The translations under genes were made by a program, and so were the position numbers. Under the pieces are notes generated by a model. The model did not search any database. It saw only the letters and a program-made list of their open reading frames with translations, and was not told the origin of the DNA. 64,000 nt of DNA from Ochrobactrum sp. BTU1 (lineage in GTDB: Bacteria; Pseudomonadota; Alphaproteobacteria; Rhizobiales; Rhizobiaceae). How positions within the stretch are numbered: position 1 is the first letter of the stretch; every line of letters starts with the position of its first letter. The stretch covers positions 2,102,001 to 2,166,000 of the forward strand of contig CP076354.1 of NCBI GenBank assembly GCA_018798825.1, read 5' to 3'. Positions 46,600-59,223 of this stretch are shown piece by piece.

Positions 46600-47829
46600 T
46601 TAAAGGTCAAGAACCAGACGCTCTGGATCTTCCAGGCTTTCCTTGACGCGAACGAGGAAGGTCACTGCTTCCTTGCCGTCAACAATGCGGTGATCGTAGC
46701 TGAGAGCCAGATACATCATCGGACGGATGACGATCTGACCACCGACGACAACCGGACGATCCTGGATCTTGTGCATGCCGAGAATACCCGACTGCGGCGA
46801 GTTGAGGATCGGCGAAGACATCAGCGAGCCGTACACACCACCATTGGTGATGGTGAAGGTGCCGCCCTGCATGTCAGCCATCGAGAGCGAACCGTCGCGT
46901 GCAGCCTTAGCAAGGCGACCCAGTTCCTTTTCAACGCCAGCGATCGAACGCTGATCGGCATCGCGGATGACAGGAACAACAAGGCCCTTGTCGGTGCCGA
47001 CAGCCATGCCGACATGCGCAAAGTTCTTGTAGATGATGTCAGTGCCGTCGATCTCGGCGTTAACAGCCGGGATTTCCTTCAGCGCATGGGTCACGGCCTT
47101 CGTGAAGAAGCCCATGAAGCCGAGCTTGACGCCATGCTTCTTCTCAAAAATGTCCTTGTAACGCGAACGCAGTTCCATCACCGCAGACATGTCGACTTCG
47201 TTGTAAGTCGTCAGCATCGCAGCGGTGTTCTGAGCGTCCTTGAGGCGCTTGGCAATGGTCTGGCGCAGACGGGTCATCTTCACGCGTTCTTCGCGTGGTG
47301 CATCGTCAGCCGACGAAGCCGGACGTGCAGCGGCAGCAGGAGCCTGAGCGGCTGGAGCAGCCGAAACACCCTTAGCAATTGCGTCGAGAACGTCACCCTT
47401 GAGAACCTGACCGCGCTTGCCCGAACCTTCAACCTGATCAGCGGAAAGGCCGTTTTCAGAAAGAAGCTTGGAGGCAGCAGGCGCAGGCTGCATTGCCGGA
47501 CCCGACGATGTCGACGCAACAGGAGCTGCCGCAGCCGGAGCAGCAGCTGCTGCTGGCTTGGCTTCTTCCTTCTTGGGGGCAGGTGCAGCACCTGCGCCAG
47601 AAATCTGGCCAAGCAGTGCGTTCACTTCAACCGTGTCGCCTTCCTGTGCCACGATTTCGGCCAGTACGCCCGCAGCCGCAGCTGGAACTTCCACTGTTAC
47701 CTTGTCGGTTTCCAGTTCCACCAGAGGTTCATCGACAGCGATAGCATCGCCGACCTTCTTGAACCACTTTCCGATGGTTGCCTCAGTAACGGACTCCCCA
47801 AGCGTGGGAACGCGAATTTCGGTAGCCAT
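46600..47829 (-). CDS. sucB: 2-oxoglutarate dehydrogenase E2 (dihydrolipoyl succinyltransferase)
   Basis: SucB transfers succinyl to CoA. The 409-residue protein has an N-terminal lipoyl domain with the lipoyl-Lys in [12 protein letters not shown] (about residue 43), an Ala/Pro-rich linker, an E3-binding domain with [20 protein letters not shown], and the catalytic CAT domain with [16 protein letters not shown] (catalytic His and Asp). There is one lipoyl domain, the usual number. It follows sucA by 92 bp. Confidence 0.97.
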   Translation of the reverse strand: MATEIRVPTLGESVTEATIGKWFKKVGDAIAVDEPLVELETDKVTVEVPAAAAGVLAEIVAQEGDTVEVNALLGQISGAGAAPAPKKEEAKPAAAAAPAAAAPVASTSSGPAMQPAPAASKLLSENGLSADQVEGSGKRGQVLKGDVLDAIAKGVSAAPAAQAPAAAARPASSADDAPREERVKMTRLRQTIAKRLKDAQNTAAMLTTYNEVDMSAVMELRSRYKDIFEKKHGVKLGFMGFFTKAVTHALKEIPAVNAEIDGTDIIYKNFAHVGMAVGTDKGLVVPVIRDADQRSIAGVEKELGRLAKAARDGSLSMADMQGGTFTITNGGVYGSLMSSPILNSPQSGILGMHKIQDRPVVVGGQIVIRPMMYLALSYDHRIVDGKEAVTFLVRVKESLEDPERLVLDL

Positions 47830-47921
47830 GGTTTCTTCTTCCGTTGATCTTCGATCTTTAGATTTGATTTCAATTCAAGCCGGAAGCAGCTTTTCCAAAC
47901 CGCTTCCCGCCGAAAATTAAA

Positions 47922-50900
47922 TTAGTTTCCCAGCGCATCCTCAAGGAAAGCCTCGAGCTGTGCAAGGTGCTTCGACATCAGGCCGGTTGCAGGCGATGCC
48001 GCAGCCGGACGACCGGTGTAACGAACGCGCTGATGCTTGGCGTCGATATGAGCGAGAACCCATTCGAGATACGGATCGATGAACGACCACGCACCCATGT
48101 TCTTCGGCTCTTCCTGACACCAGACGATTTCCGCATGACGGAAGCGCGACAACTCGTTGATGAGCGCCTTGGCAGGGAACGGATAAAGCTGTTCCACGCG
48201 CAGCAGGTAGACATCGTCGATGCCACGCTTTTCGCGCTCTTCGTAAAGATCGTAATAGACCTTACCCGAGCACAGAACGACGCGGCGGATCTTGGCATCC
48301 TTCTGAAGCTTGATACCATCGCCCTTGTTGTACTGTGCGTCATCCCAAAGCAGACGGTGGAACGATGAATCGCCCGACAGTTCGTTGAGGCTCGAAACAG
48401 CACGCTTGTGGCGCAGCAGCGACTTCGGCGTCATCATGATGAGCGGCTTACGGAAGTCACGCTTCATCTGACGGCGCAGAATGTGGAAGTAGTTAGCCGG
48501 CGTTGTGACGTTTGCGACCTGCATGTTGTCTTCCGCACACATCTGCAACCAGCGTTCCAGACGAGCCGAGGAATGTTCAGGACCCTGCCCTTCAAAGCCA
48601 TGTGGCAGAAGGCAGACAAGACCCGACATACGCAGCCACTTGCGTTCACCAGATGAGATGAACTGATCGAAGACTACCTGAGCACCGTTGGCGAAGTCAC
48701 CGAACTGGGCTTCCCAGAGAACCAGAGCACGCGGATCGGACAGCGAATAACCGTATTCGTAGCCAAGTACCGCTTCTTCCGAAAGCATCGAGTTGATGGC
48801 TTCGTAGATCGCCTGACCCTTCTGAATGTTGTTCAGAGGGATATAACGGTTCTGGGTTTCCTGATCATAGAGAACCGTGTGACGCTGCGAGAAGGTGCCG
48901 CGCTCCACGTCCTGACCGGACAGACGGATCGGGCTGCCTTCGGAAACCAGCGAACCGAATGCCAGCGATTCAGCCGTTGCCCAATCGAGGCCTTCGCCGG
49001 TTTCGATCATCTTGGCGCGGTTGTCGAGGAAGCGCTGAATGGTGCGATGAACATTGAAGTCCTTTGGCACTTCAACGAGCTTCTTGCCGATTTCTTTCAG
49101 CGTCTTAATTGGAACACCGGTTTTGCCACGGCGCTGTTCGTCGGCATTGTCTGCCGTGCGCAGGCCAGCCCAGGCACCGTCCAGCCAGTCAGCCTTGTTC
49201 GGCTTGTAGCTCTGACCGGCTTCAAATTCCTGTTCAAGCTTTTCGCGCCATTCAGCCTTCATCTTGTCGATGTCAGCCTGAGCGAGAAGACCTTCAGCAA
49301 TCAGCTTGTCGCTGTAAAGCTGAACAGTTGTCTTGTGCGCGCGGATTTCCTTATACATCAACGGCTGGGTGAATGAAGGCTCATCACCTTCATTGTGGCC
49401 GAAGCGGCGGTAGCAGAACATGTCGATGACCACCGGCTTATGGAAGGTCATGCGGAATTCCATCGCAACCTTGGCTGCGAAGACAACAGCTTCCGGATCG
49501 TCACCATTGACGTGGAAAACAGGCGCTTCAACCATCTTTGCCACATCCGATGGATAAGGCGAAGAACGCGAGAAGGCCGGATTGGTGGTGAAGCCGATCT
49601 GGTTGTTGATGATGAAGTGCAGAGTACCGCCAACGCGGTGACCTTTCAGACCCGAAAGACCGAGACACTCGGCAACAACACCCTGACCTGCGAAAGCAGC
49701 ATCGCCGTGCAGAAGCAGCGGCAGAACCTTGGCGCGTTCCGTCAGCGGCACCATGTCATCGCGGGTACGGCCAACAAGCAGGTCCTGCTTGGCGCGTGCC
49801 TTGCCCATGACAACCGGGTTGACGATTTCAAGATGCGACGGGTTTGCTGTCAGCGAAAGGTGAACCTTGTTGCCGTCGAACTCGCGGTCCGACGATGCAC
49901 CAAGATGGTACTTCACGTCGCCCGAACCTTCCACATCGTCAGGCGCATAGGAGCCGCCCTTGAACTCGTGGAAGATTGCGCGATGCGGCTTGCCCATAAC
50001 CTGCGAAAGCACGTTCAGACGACCACGGTGCGCCATGCCAAGCACGACTTCCTTGAGGCCCATCTGACCGCCGCGCTTGACGATCTGTTCCAGCGCCGGG
50101 ATCAGCGATTCACCGCCATCAAGACCGAAACGCTTGGTGCCCTTGTACTTCACGTCGATGAACTGTTCGAAACCTTCAGCTTCGATCAGCTTCGACAGAA
50201 TGGCCTTCTTGCCTTCAGCAGTGAAAGCATAGCCTTTGTCCGGACCTTCGATGCGTTCCTGAATCCAGGCCTTTTCGACCGGATCAGAGATGTGCATGAA
50301 TTCTACGCCGATATTGCCGCAATAGGTGCGCTTGAGAATTTCAAGCATCTGCGGAACAGTCGCGTATTCAAGACCGAGAACGTTATCGATGAAGATCTTG
50401 CGATCGTAATCGGCAGGCGTGAAGCCATAGGTTGCCGGATCAAGTTCGCTAAAATCGTTTGGCTTTTCAGCAAGGCCAAGCGGATCGAGATTGGCATGAA
50501 GATGGCCACGCATACGGAATGCGCGGATCATCATGATGGCGCGAACGCTGTCGCGTGCAGCCTGTGCAATCTCTTCCGAAGTCAGTGCGGCAGCAGAAGC
50601 GGACTTGGCATCACCTTTTGCAGACTTGCCCTTCAGCTTGTCGGTCACATGCTTTTCGACTTCGGCCCAATTGCCGTCGAGTGCCGAGATTAACTCGCCA
50701 TTGGCCTGAATTGGCCAGTTCTTGCGAGTCCAGCTTGCGCCCTGTGCGTTCTTACGCACATCGTCGGCATTGTCTTTCAGCTGTGCGAAGAAATCGCGCC
50801 ATTCCTGATCAACCGAAGTGGGATCATCCTCGTACTTGGCATACAGCTCCTCGATATAGTCGGCATTGCCGCCATAGAGGAAAGAGGTAAGGGCGAAAAC

Positions 50901-50927
50901 GTCGTTGGCTTGTTCTTGCCTTGCCAT
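47922..50927 (-). CDS. sucA: 2-oxoglutarate dehydrogenase E1
   Basis: SucA is the thiamine diphosphate-dependent decarboxylase of the complex. The 1001-residue protein has the N-terminal E2-interaction segment FLYGGNADYIEELYAKYEDDP, TPP-binding HGDAAFAGQGVVAE...IINNQIG, a CYRRFGHNEGDEPSFTQPLMY segment, and the C-terminal VLWEAQFGDFANGAQV and LPHGFEGQGPEHSSARLER. Length is normal for alphaproteobacteria. It is preceded by a 298-bp gap holding a repeat copy and followed by sucB. Confidence 0.98.
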   Translation of the reverse strand: MARQEQANDVFALTSFLYGGNADYIEELYAKYEDDPTSVDQEWRDFFAQLKDNADDVRKNAQGASWTRKNWPIQANGELISALDGNWAEVEKHVTDKLKGKSAKGDAKSASAAALTSEEIAQAARDSVRAIMMIRAFRMRGHLHANLDPLGLAEKPNDFSELDPATYGFTPADYDRKIFIDNVLGLEYATVPQMLEILKRTYCGNIGVEFMHISDPVEKAWIQERIEGPDKGYAFTAEGKKAILSKLIEAEGFEQFIDVKYKGTKRFGLDGGESLIPALEQIVKRGGQMGLKEVVLGMAHRGRLNVLSQVMGKPHRAIFHEFKGGSYAPDDVEGSGDVKYHLGASSDREFDGNKVHLSLTANPSHLEIVNPVVMGKARAKQDLLVGRTRDDMVPLTERAKVLPLLLHGDAAFAGQGVVAECLGLSGLKGHRVGGTLHFIINNQIGFTTNPAFSRSSPYPSDVAKMVEAPVFHVNGDDPEAVVFAAKVAMEFRMTFHKPVVIDMFCYRRFGHNEGDEPSFTQPLMYKEIRAHKTTVQLYSDKLIAEGLLAQADIDKMKAEWREKLEQEFEAGQSYKPNKADWLDGAWAGLRTADNADEQRRGKTGVPIKTLKEIGKKLVEVPKDFNVHRTIQRFLDNRAKMIETGEGLDWATAESLAFGSLVSEGSPIRLSGQDVERGTFSQRHTVLYDQETQNRYIPLNNIQKGQAIYEAINSMLSEEAVLGYEYGYSLSDPRALVLWEAQFGDFANGAQVVFDQFISSGERKWLRMSGLVCLLPHGFEGQGPEHSSARLERWLQMCAEDNMQVANVTTPANYFHILRRQMKRDFRKPLIMMTPKSLLRHKRAVSSLNELSGDSSFHRLLWDDAQYNKGDGIKLQKDAKIRRVVLCSGKVYYDLYEEREKRGIDDVYLLRVEQLYPFPAKALINELSRFRHAEIVWCQEEPKNMGAWSFIDPYLEWVLAHIDAKHQRVRYTGRPAAASPATGLMSKHLAQLEAFLEDALGN

Positions 50928-51126
50928 AACCTAATCCGGAGCCTCCGCTCCGTCTCCTTGTAGTAGCTCATCATGCGCGGGCCGGAAGCTTTTGACCTTC
51001 ATCCCTCACGCCGCCGGGGAGGAACCACAACAGACCCCGGCATAACTCCATCGCAAATTCAATTCTTGCGGAAGAATGATGGCCAAAGCCTGACATTCTC
51101 TTAAACCGGCCGCCCCGGCATTTTTG

Positions 51127-51170
51127 CGCGCATCTTGTCCGAAAACCGCTTCACACTTTTCGGGATGCGC
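51127..51170. repeat. Palindromic repeat copy 8, inside the suc block
   Basis: Module 1 lies in reverse orientation between sucD and sucA: GCGCATCTTGTCCGAAAACC at the left pairs with CTTTTCGGGATGCGC at the right. It is one of the best-conserved copies and lies in a 298-bp gap that otherwise shows no gene. Confidence 0.85.
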
Positions 51171-51225
51171 TTGCCCCGGCAGCAGCTTTCGCCACTGCCG
51201 GTTCATTTCAATCAGCTACGTAGTC

Positions 51226-52128
51226 TCAGCCCTTGAGGACTTCAACCAGCGTCTTGCCGAGCTGTGCTGGCGAAGGAGACACGCGAATGCCAGCCGATTC
51301 CATGGCTGCAATCTTGTCTTCTGCACCGCCCTTGCCGCCCGAAATCACGGCGCCGGCATGGCCCATGGTGCGTCCGGCAGGAGCCGTACGACCAGCGATG
51401 AAGCCAACCATTGGCTTCTTGCGACCGCGCTTTGCTTCGTCCTTCAGGAACTGCGCTGCTTCTTCTTCAGCGGAGCCACCAATTTCACCGATCATGACAA
51501 TCGACTTGGTTTCATCGTCGGCCAGAAACATTTCCAGCACGTCGATGAACTCGGTGCCCTTGACCGGATCGCCGCCGATACCGACAGCAGTGGTCTGGCC
51601 GAGGCCTTCGTTCGAAGTCTGGAACACTGCTTCATAGGTAAGTGTGCCAGAGCGGGAAACAACACCCACCGAACCCTTCTTGAAGATATTGCCCGGCATG
51701 ATGCCGATCTTGCATTCTTCAGGGGTCAGGATGCCTGGGCAGTTTGGTCCGAGCAGGCGCGACTTCGAGCGTTCCAGACGCTCCTTGACGCGAACCATGT
51801 CCATGACTGGAATGCCTTCGGTGATGCAGACGATGAAGCCGACTTCAGCTTCGATCGCTTCAATGATTGCATCTGCTGCACCTGCTGGCGGAACGTAGAT
51901 CACCGATGCGTCTGCACCTGTGCGTTCCTTGGCTTCTGCAACAGTTGCGAAGATCGGAAGCTTTTCGCCCCTCGAGCCTTCCCAGGTTTCGCCACCCTTT
52001 TTCGGGTGAATACCGCCGACCATCTGCGTGCCGTAATAAGCAAGCGCCTGTTCGGTGTGGAAAGTACCGGTCTTGCCGGTCAGGCCCTGTACGAGAACCT
52101 TGGTGTCCTTGTTAACGAGAATGGACAT
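51226..52128 (-). CDS. sucD: Succinyl-CoA ligase [ADP-forming] alpha subunit
   Basis: SucD, with SucC, makes ATP (or GTP) from succinyl-CoA. The 300-residue protein has the CoA-binding Rossmann domain starting [19 protein letters not shown], the [16 protein letters not shown] segment, and the phospho-His in [14 protein letters not shown]. It follows sucC by 3 bp in the same operon. A repeat copy separates it from sucA. Confidence 0.98.
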   Translation of the reverse strand: MSILVNKDTKVLVQGLTGKTGTFHTEQALAYYGTQMVGGIHPKKGGETWEGSRGEKLPIFATVAEAKERTGADASVIYVPPAGAADAIIEAIEAEVGFIVCITEGIPVMDMVRVKERLERSKSRLLGPNCPGILTPEECKIGIMPGNIFKKGSVGVVSRSGTLTYEAVFQTSNEGLGQTTAVGIGGDPVKGTEFIDVLEMFLADDETKSIVMIGEIGGSAEEEAAQFLKDEAKRGRKKPMVGFIAGRTAPAGRTMGHAGAVISGGKGGAEDKIAAMESAGIRVSPSPAQLGKTLVEVLKG

Positions 52129-52131
52129 GCC

Positions 52132-53328
<1,197 letters not shown>

Positions 53329-53358
53329 CTGGTTGTCCTCTGCGGATTAACAGCCGGA

Positions 53359-53393
53359 AAAGGCCGGGCTGCTCTCAAGAGCGATCCGGCCTT
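53359..53393 (-). other. Intercistronic hairpin between mdh and sucC
   Basis: AAGGCCGG and CCGGCCTT pair across an inner hairpin GCTCTTGAGAGC. On the minus strand the outer stem is followed by TTTT. The structure lies right after the mdh stop codon, so it may be a partial terminator or an mRNA-processing or stability element that lets mdh and suc be expressed at different levels. Confidence 0.6.
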
Positions 53394-53402
53394 GTCTGGA
53401 AC

Positions 53403-54785
<1,383 letters not shown>

Positions 54786-55949
54786 TCAGCCTGCTGATTT
54801 TTCTGCAAATGCTTCCAGATATTCCGCGCTCTGCATTTCAAACAGGCGGGAAGCCGTGCGGTCAAACTCGAAGGCTTCCACGCCCTGCTTTGCCTCATAA
54901 AGCTTTTCCGGCTGGGCTTCGGCAGAGATGAACAAACGCGCGTGATGATCGTAAAGCACGTCGATCAGCAGAATGAAGCGCTTGGCCTCATTGCGGCGCG
55001 AATGATCAAGCACCGGCACATCATCAACAAACAACGTCTGATAGCGCGTGACGATGGCGATATAATCGTTGGCTGCAAGCGGCTGGGCGCAAAGTTCATC
55101 GAAGGTGAAGCGTGCGGCCCCCGGCACTGCATGGCGCACGGGAATATCGCGCCCCTTGATATGCACCACGTCTGGCTTTTCTTGCCGACCATCCTTATGC
55201 GCGGTCCAGGCGGCATCCATGCGCTTGGTCGTCTCGGAACCAAGCGGCGTCAGATAAACCGGCTGACGGTCGAGCTTTTCCAGTCGGTAATCGGTGCGTG
55301 AATCGAGATTGATCACATCAACATGCTGCTTGAGGATATCGACAAAGGGTAGAAACAGCTGACGGTTCAACCCGTCGCGATAAAGATTGTCGGGCGCCAC
55401 GTTGGATGTCGCGATCAGCACCACGCCGCGCGCAAACAATGCATTGAACAGGCGCGACAAGATCATCGCGTCAGCAATGTCGGTCACAGTAAATTCGTCG
55501 AAGCAAAGCACCCACGCCTGTTCGGCCAAAGCTTCAGCCACCGGCGGGATCGGGTCTTCCTGCTTGGTTTCACCTCGCTTCAGGGCCTGACGATGCGCAT
55601 TGATGCGCTCATGCGCGTCAGCCATGAAATCATTGAAATGCGCACGGCGTTTGCGTTCGACCGGCAAAAGCTGGAAGAACATATCCATCAGCATGGTCTT
55701 GCCGCGACCAACTTCGCCATGAACATAAAGTCCTTTGACGGTGGCAACTTCCTTGCGCTTGCCAAACAACCAGCCAAGCGCACTCGATTTGCGCGAAAGA
55801 CGTTTGGTGCAAACTTCCTCGATCAGCCGGTCATAGCGTGCAGTCAGTTCAAGCTGTGCGGGATCGGCTTCGACCTCCCCTGCCTTTACCAGCGCGTCAT
55901 AATGCTCGCGAACCGAGGGGAACGCCTTCAAATTACCATCGAAAGACAT
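54786..55949 (-). CDS. zapE: Cell division protein ZapE (AFG1-like ATPase)
   Basis: ZapE is a Z-ring-associated AAA+-type ATPase used in late division, related to mitochondrial AFG1/LACE1. The 387-residue protein has the Walker A motif VHGEVGRGKTMLMDMF (about residues 70-85), the MADAHERINAHRQ helix, Walker B VLCFDEFTVTDIADAM, and the C-terminal FDELCAQPLAANDYIAI. ATG at 55949 is preferred over the frame from 55964. It lies downstream of omp19 and upstream of mdh on the same strand. Confidence 0.93.
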   Translation of the reverse strand: MSFDGNLKAFPSVREHYDALVKAGEVEADPAQLELTARYDRLIEEVCTKRLSRKSSALGWLFGKRKEVATVKGLYVHGEVGRGKTMLMDMFFQLLPVERKRRAHFNDFMADAHERINAHRQALKRGETKQEDPIPPVAEALAEQAWVLCFDEFTVTDIADAMILSRLFNALFARGVVLIATSNVAPDNLYRDGLNRQLFLPFVDILKQHVDVINLDSRTDYRLEKLDRQPVYLTPLGSETTKRMDAAWTAHKDGRQEKPDVVHIKGRDIPVRHAVPGAARFTFDELCAQPLAANDYIAIVTRYQTLFVDDVPVLDHSRRNEAKRFILLIDVLYDHHARLFISAEAQPEKLYEAKQGVEAFEFDRTASRLFEMQSAEYLEAFAEKSAG

Positions 55950-55976
55950 GATTGCCTGTCCCACCGCTCAATTACG

Positions 55977-56009
55977 AAAAAGGCGGAGCGTCTCACGACT
56001 GCCCCGCCT
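55977..56009 (-). terminator. Hairpin downstream of omp19, probable terminator
   Basis: AGGCGGAGC and GCCCCGCCT pair (one mismatch) around a 12-nt loop. On the minus strand they are followed by four T. It lies about 20 bp beyond the omp19 stop codon. Confidence 0.7.
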
Positions 56010-56030
56010 GTCTTTAACTCAATAGGCTTA

Positions 56031-56567
56031 TCAACGCGACAGCGAAACTGCCTGACCGCTCGTGGTCTGACCGTCGAATCGGCCCTGACCGGAAGAATAA
56101 AGCGTAGCGACCGTGCCGCCATTCGCATCATAGAGCGAAAGCTGCTTGCCACTGACCGACCAGGAAGCGAGGCTTCCGAGTTCACCCGGGCAGCGCAGCG
56201 GACCAGCGCGATAGCCCTGACCATACTTGGTCTGTGGCGTTGCGATCTTACAATTCTGACCGGCAAGCGATGCATTCCATACGCCTGCGACAGTGCCCGG
56301 CGTCAGATCAGGTGCCGATTCGGGCGGCAGGCTTGCAACCTGCGTTCCGGCCGCTGGCTGCGACATGTCGGTCGTCGGCGCCGTCGGAAACGAGTTAGGA
56401 GCGTTCAGATTACCAGACTGTACGGAACTGACGGGAGCAGAACGCAGCGGTGCTGGTGGCGGTGGCGATGCATTGTTGTCAAAACCTCCGACTCGGGAGC
56501 TTTGGCAACCGGCCAAAATGACGCCCGCCGCAGCAATGCTGAGCAAACTTGCTTTTGAAATTCCCAT
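56031..56567 (-). CDS. omp19: Outer-membrane lipoprotein Omp19
   Basis: Omp19 is a Brucella outer-membrane lipoprotein, an AprI/Inh-like protease inhibitor and strong immunogen. The 178-residue protein has the lipobox VILAGCQSS (Cys about residue 21), a Pro/Ser/Ala-rich linker, and the inhibitor beta-barrel VAGVWNASLAGQNCKIATPQ...GPLRCPGELGSLASW...LYDANGGTVATLYSSGQGRF. From memory this is very close to Brucella Omp19 and is the best taxonomic marker here. ATG at 56567 follows GGAGAAC. A hairpin follows the stop codon. Confidence 0.93.
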   Translation of the reverse strand: MGISKASLLSIAAAGVILAGCQSSRVGGFDNNASPPPPAPLRSAPVSSVQSGNLNAPNSFPTAPTTDMSQPAAGTQVASLPPESAPDLTPGTVAGVWNASLAGQNCKIATPQTKYGQGYRAGPLRCPGELGSLASWSVSGKQLSLYDANGGTVATLYSSGQGRFDGQTTSGQAVSLSR

Positions 56568-57031
56568 CTGGTTCTCCAATTTCGCCAAAAGTCCTGGCAT
56601 GTTCGTGGGGCTGACTATTCGGGGGAGTGCCCCTCGCACCGTCGAGTTTGAAAGCTCGACCTAAAAACAATATTGCACCGATAAAATGGCGATATGGTTA
56701 AAAAATCAACAGCAAGCTACCGTGAATTTATGCAAAAGCATCCATAGAAGGCTTGAAATAGCTTAGAAATTTTCAAAATGGCGCAGGAAGGACACAGTTT
56801 TTAGGTAAACACCGATCCACAAATTCAGTAATCAGACCGGGCTTGAGCCAATAACGCGCCGGTACTGGCAATTTGTGGGCTTTTCCGCCATATAGAGCGC
56901 ATCCCGAAAAGTGTAAAACGGTTTTCGGACAAGATGCGCGTTAAAACAAATGCTCGGAACGCCGATCTGATCCAGTCAGATCGAAACACGCTCCAGAGCC
57001 TTTCCGATATAGACAGGACCCGGAACCAGCA
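56568..57031. other. Divergent omp19/dapF intergenic region
   Basis: About 460 bp between two divergent genes. The omp19-proximal half is AT-rich and should carry its promoter; the dapF-proximal part holds repeat copy 9. No other gene is supported. Confidence 0.55.
56895..56982. repeat. Intergenic two-module palindromic repeat, copy 9
   Basis: Module 1 (56895-56940) has outer arms GAGCGCATC and GATGCGCG and the core CCCGAAAAGTG...CGGTTTTCGG, close to perfect. After an A-rich linker, module 2 contains GATCTGA (56964-56970) and TCAGATC (56976-56982) around TCCAG. It lies in the omp19-dapF gap. Confidence 0.85.
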
Positions 57032-57919
57032 ATGAGTAAGGCCATCTTCGCCAAGATGAACGGACTGGGCAACAAAATCATTGTTGCCGATATGCGCGGA
57101 CGCAGCGATCGTATCGCTCCGACTGCTGCCATCCGTCTGGCCGGAGAAGAGGCAACTTCCTTTGACCAGATCATGGCCATCCATGATCCAAAGACGCCCG
57201 GCACTGATCATTATATTGAGATCATCAATTGTGACGGCACACAGGCGCAAGCATGTGGCAACGGCACACGCTGCGTTGTGCAGTGGCTTTCTAATGAAAG
57301 CGGAAAACAGGATTACACTTTCCAGACACTGGCTGGCATCCTGACCGCCAATGAGCACGAAGACGGGCTGATTACGGTCGATATGGGCAAGCCGCATTTC
57401 GGCTGGAAGGAAATCCCCCTCGCACATGAAGTGGACGACACCCGCGCCATTGATCTGTCTGCTGGCCCTGCCGATGCGCCTGTTCTGCAAGCGCCGTCGA
57501 TTGCATCCATGGGCAATCCGCACGCGATCTTCTGGGTCGAAAACGATGTCTGGTCCTATGCGCTCGATCAATATGGACCGGGGCTGGAACATGATCCGAT
57601 TTTCCCGGAACGCGCCAATATTTCCATCGCTCAGGTCACATCGCGCGACAGCATGAACCTGCGCACATGGGAACGTGGTGCGGGCCTTACCCTCGCATGT
57701 GGTTCTGCCGCCTGCGCTGCCGCCGTCTCAGGCGCACGTACTGGCCGTACCGAACGCAATGTCACGGTCAATGTCCCCGGCGGCCCGCTCAAGATTGAAT
57801 GGCGCGACGACGATCACGTCATGATGACCGGTCCCGCTGAATGGGAATTTGATGGCACATTCGATCCCGCAACCGGCGAATGGGAGTACGCCCCTAATCA
57901 GAGCAGAGGTGCTGCCTGA
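57032..57919 (+). CDS. dapF: Diaminopimelate epimerase
   Basis: DapF converts LL- to meso-diaminopimelate for peptidoglycan and lysine. The 295-residue protein has [18 protein letters not shown] at the start, the first catalytic Cys in [10 protein letters not shown], the second in [13 protein letters not shown], and [11 protein letters not shown] and a TVRVPGGPL-like [11 protein letters not shown]. The stop overlaps the mtaB start (TGATG), so they are coupled. Confidence 0.97.
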   Translation: MSKAIFAKMNGLGNKIIVADMRGRSDRIAPTAAIRLAGEEATSFDQIMAIHDPKTPGTDHYIEIINCDGTQAQACGNGTRCVVQWLSNESGKQDYTFQTLAGILTANEHEDGLITVDMGKPHFGWKEIPLAHEVDDTRAIDLSAGPADAPVLQAPSIASMGNPHAIFWVENDVWSYALDQYGPGLEHDPIFPERANISIAQVTSRDSMNLRTWERGAGLTLACGSAACAAAVSGARTGRTERNVTVNVPGGPLKIEWRDDDHVMMTGPAEWEFDGTFDPATGEWEYAPNQSRGAA

Positions 57920-59202
57920 TGGCCGTTGAAGTCGTAACTTTCGGATGCCGCCTCAACACCTATGAATCCGAGGTGATGAAGCGCGAGGCAGACAGCGCCG
58001 GCCTTGGCGAACTCAAAGATGGCGCGATCATCTTCAACACCTGCGCCGTTACGGCAGAGGCCGTGCGTCAGGCACGTCAGGCCATCCGCAAGGCACGCCG
58101 CGACAACCCGGAAGCCCGCATTATCGTCACCGGTTGTGCTGCGCAGACGGAATCGGCCAAATTCGAGGCCATGGATGAAGTCGACCTCATTCTGGGTAAT
58201 GAGGAAAAGCTCAAGGCCAACTCCTATCGTATGTTGCCCGACTTCGGCGTGAACCAGTTCGAAAAGGTGCGCGTCAACGACATTATGGAAGTACGCGAAA
58301 CCGCGAGCCATATGGTCGATGCGATTGAAGGCCGCGCGCGCGCATTTGTGCAGGTGCAAAATGGCTGCGATCATCGCTGCACCTTCTGCATTATCCCTTA
58401 TGGTCGCGGCAATTCACGCTCGGTGCCGATGGGCGGCGTAGTCGATCAGGTCAAGCGCCTTGTCGATAACAGCTATCGCGAAGTGGTTCTGACCGGGGTG
58501 GACATGACCTCTTACGGTCCCGATCTGCCGGGAAGCCTGCGTCTCGGCAAGCTGGTGAAGACCGTTCTCAGCCAGGTGCCGGATTTGCAGCGCCTGCGCC
58601 TGTCATCCATTGATTCCATCGAGGCCGACGAAGACCTGATGGAAGCAATCGCCAACGAAAAGCGCCTGATGCCCCATCTGCATCTGTCGCTTCAGGCAGG
58701 CGACGACATGATTTTGAAGCGCATGAAGCGTCGTCATCTGCGTGATGATTCCATCCGATTCTGCGCAGATGTCCGCGCACTTCGCCCTGACATTGTGTTC
58801 GGTGCCGACATCATTGCAGGTTTCCCGACCGAGACCGAAGAGATGTTTGCAAACTCGATGAAGATCGTCGAGGAATGCGGGCTGACGCATCTGCACGTCT
58901 TCCCATACAGCGCACGCGAAGGCACACCGGCTGCGCGTATGCCGCAGGTCAGGCGCGAAATCGTCAAGGAACGCGCAGCGCGTTTACGTGCCGTTGGCGA
59001 CCGGGCTTATGAAAAACACCTAGCTTCTCTCAATGGCACAGTGCAGCGCCTGCTGATCGAGAAGGAAGGCATTGCCCGCACGGAAGGCTTTACGCTGGCC
59101 GCTGTTGATCAGGGTAACGCTGGCGAAATTATCGAACGAATTGTGACGGGGCATGACGGTGAAAAACTCCTCACCCGTCAGACAGAGCCGCAAGCGGCTT
59201 AA
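57919..59202 (+). CDS. mtaB: tRNA t6A37 methylthiotransferase MtaB
   Basis: MtaB adds a methylthio group to t6A37 of tRNA, forming ms2t6A. The 427-residue protein begins with the UPF0004 domain (VEVVTFGCRLNTYESEVM), carries the radical SAM Cys set in GCDHRCTFCIIPYGRG (about residues 151-166), and has GADIIAGFPTETEEMF. UPF0004 ligands are in FGCRLN, FNTCAVT and TGCAAQ. A C-terminal TRAM-like region is short. tsaD at 8653 makes the t6A substrate. It is coupled to dapF and lies 21 bp before ftsY. Confidence 0.93.
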   Translation: MAVEVVTFGCRLNTYESEVMKREADSAGLGELKDGAIIFNTCAVTAEAVRQARQAIRKARRDNPEARIIVTGCAAQTESAKFEAMDEVDLILGNEEKLKANSYRMLPDFGVNQFEKVRVNDIMEVRETASHMVDAIEGRARAFVQVQNGCDHRCTFCIIPYGRGNSRSVPMGGVVDQVKRLVDNSYREVVLTGVDMTSYGPDLPGSLRLGKLVKTVLSQVPDLQRLRLSSIDSIEADEDLMEAIANEKRLMPHLHLSLQAGDDMILKRMKRRHLRDDSIRFCADVRALRPDIVFGADIIAGFPTETEEMFANSMKIVEECGLTHLHVFPYSAREGTPAARMPQVRREIVKERAARLRAVGDRAYEKHLASLNGTVQRLLIEKEGIARTEGFTLAAVDQGNAGEIIERIVTGHDGEKLLTRQTEPQAA

Positions 59203-59223
59203 AGCTTAAGGGCATCAGATTTC

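Noticed and set aside
56825..57592. A 255-codon minus-strand frame overlapping the dapF start and repeat copy 9.
   Set aside because: dapF has its full catalytic set on the opposite strand, and the frame begins or ends in a repeat.
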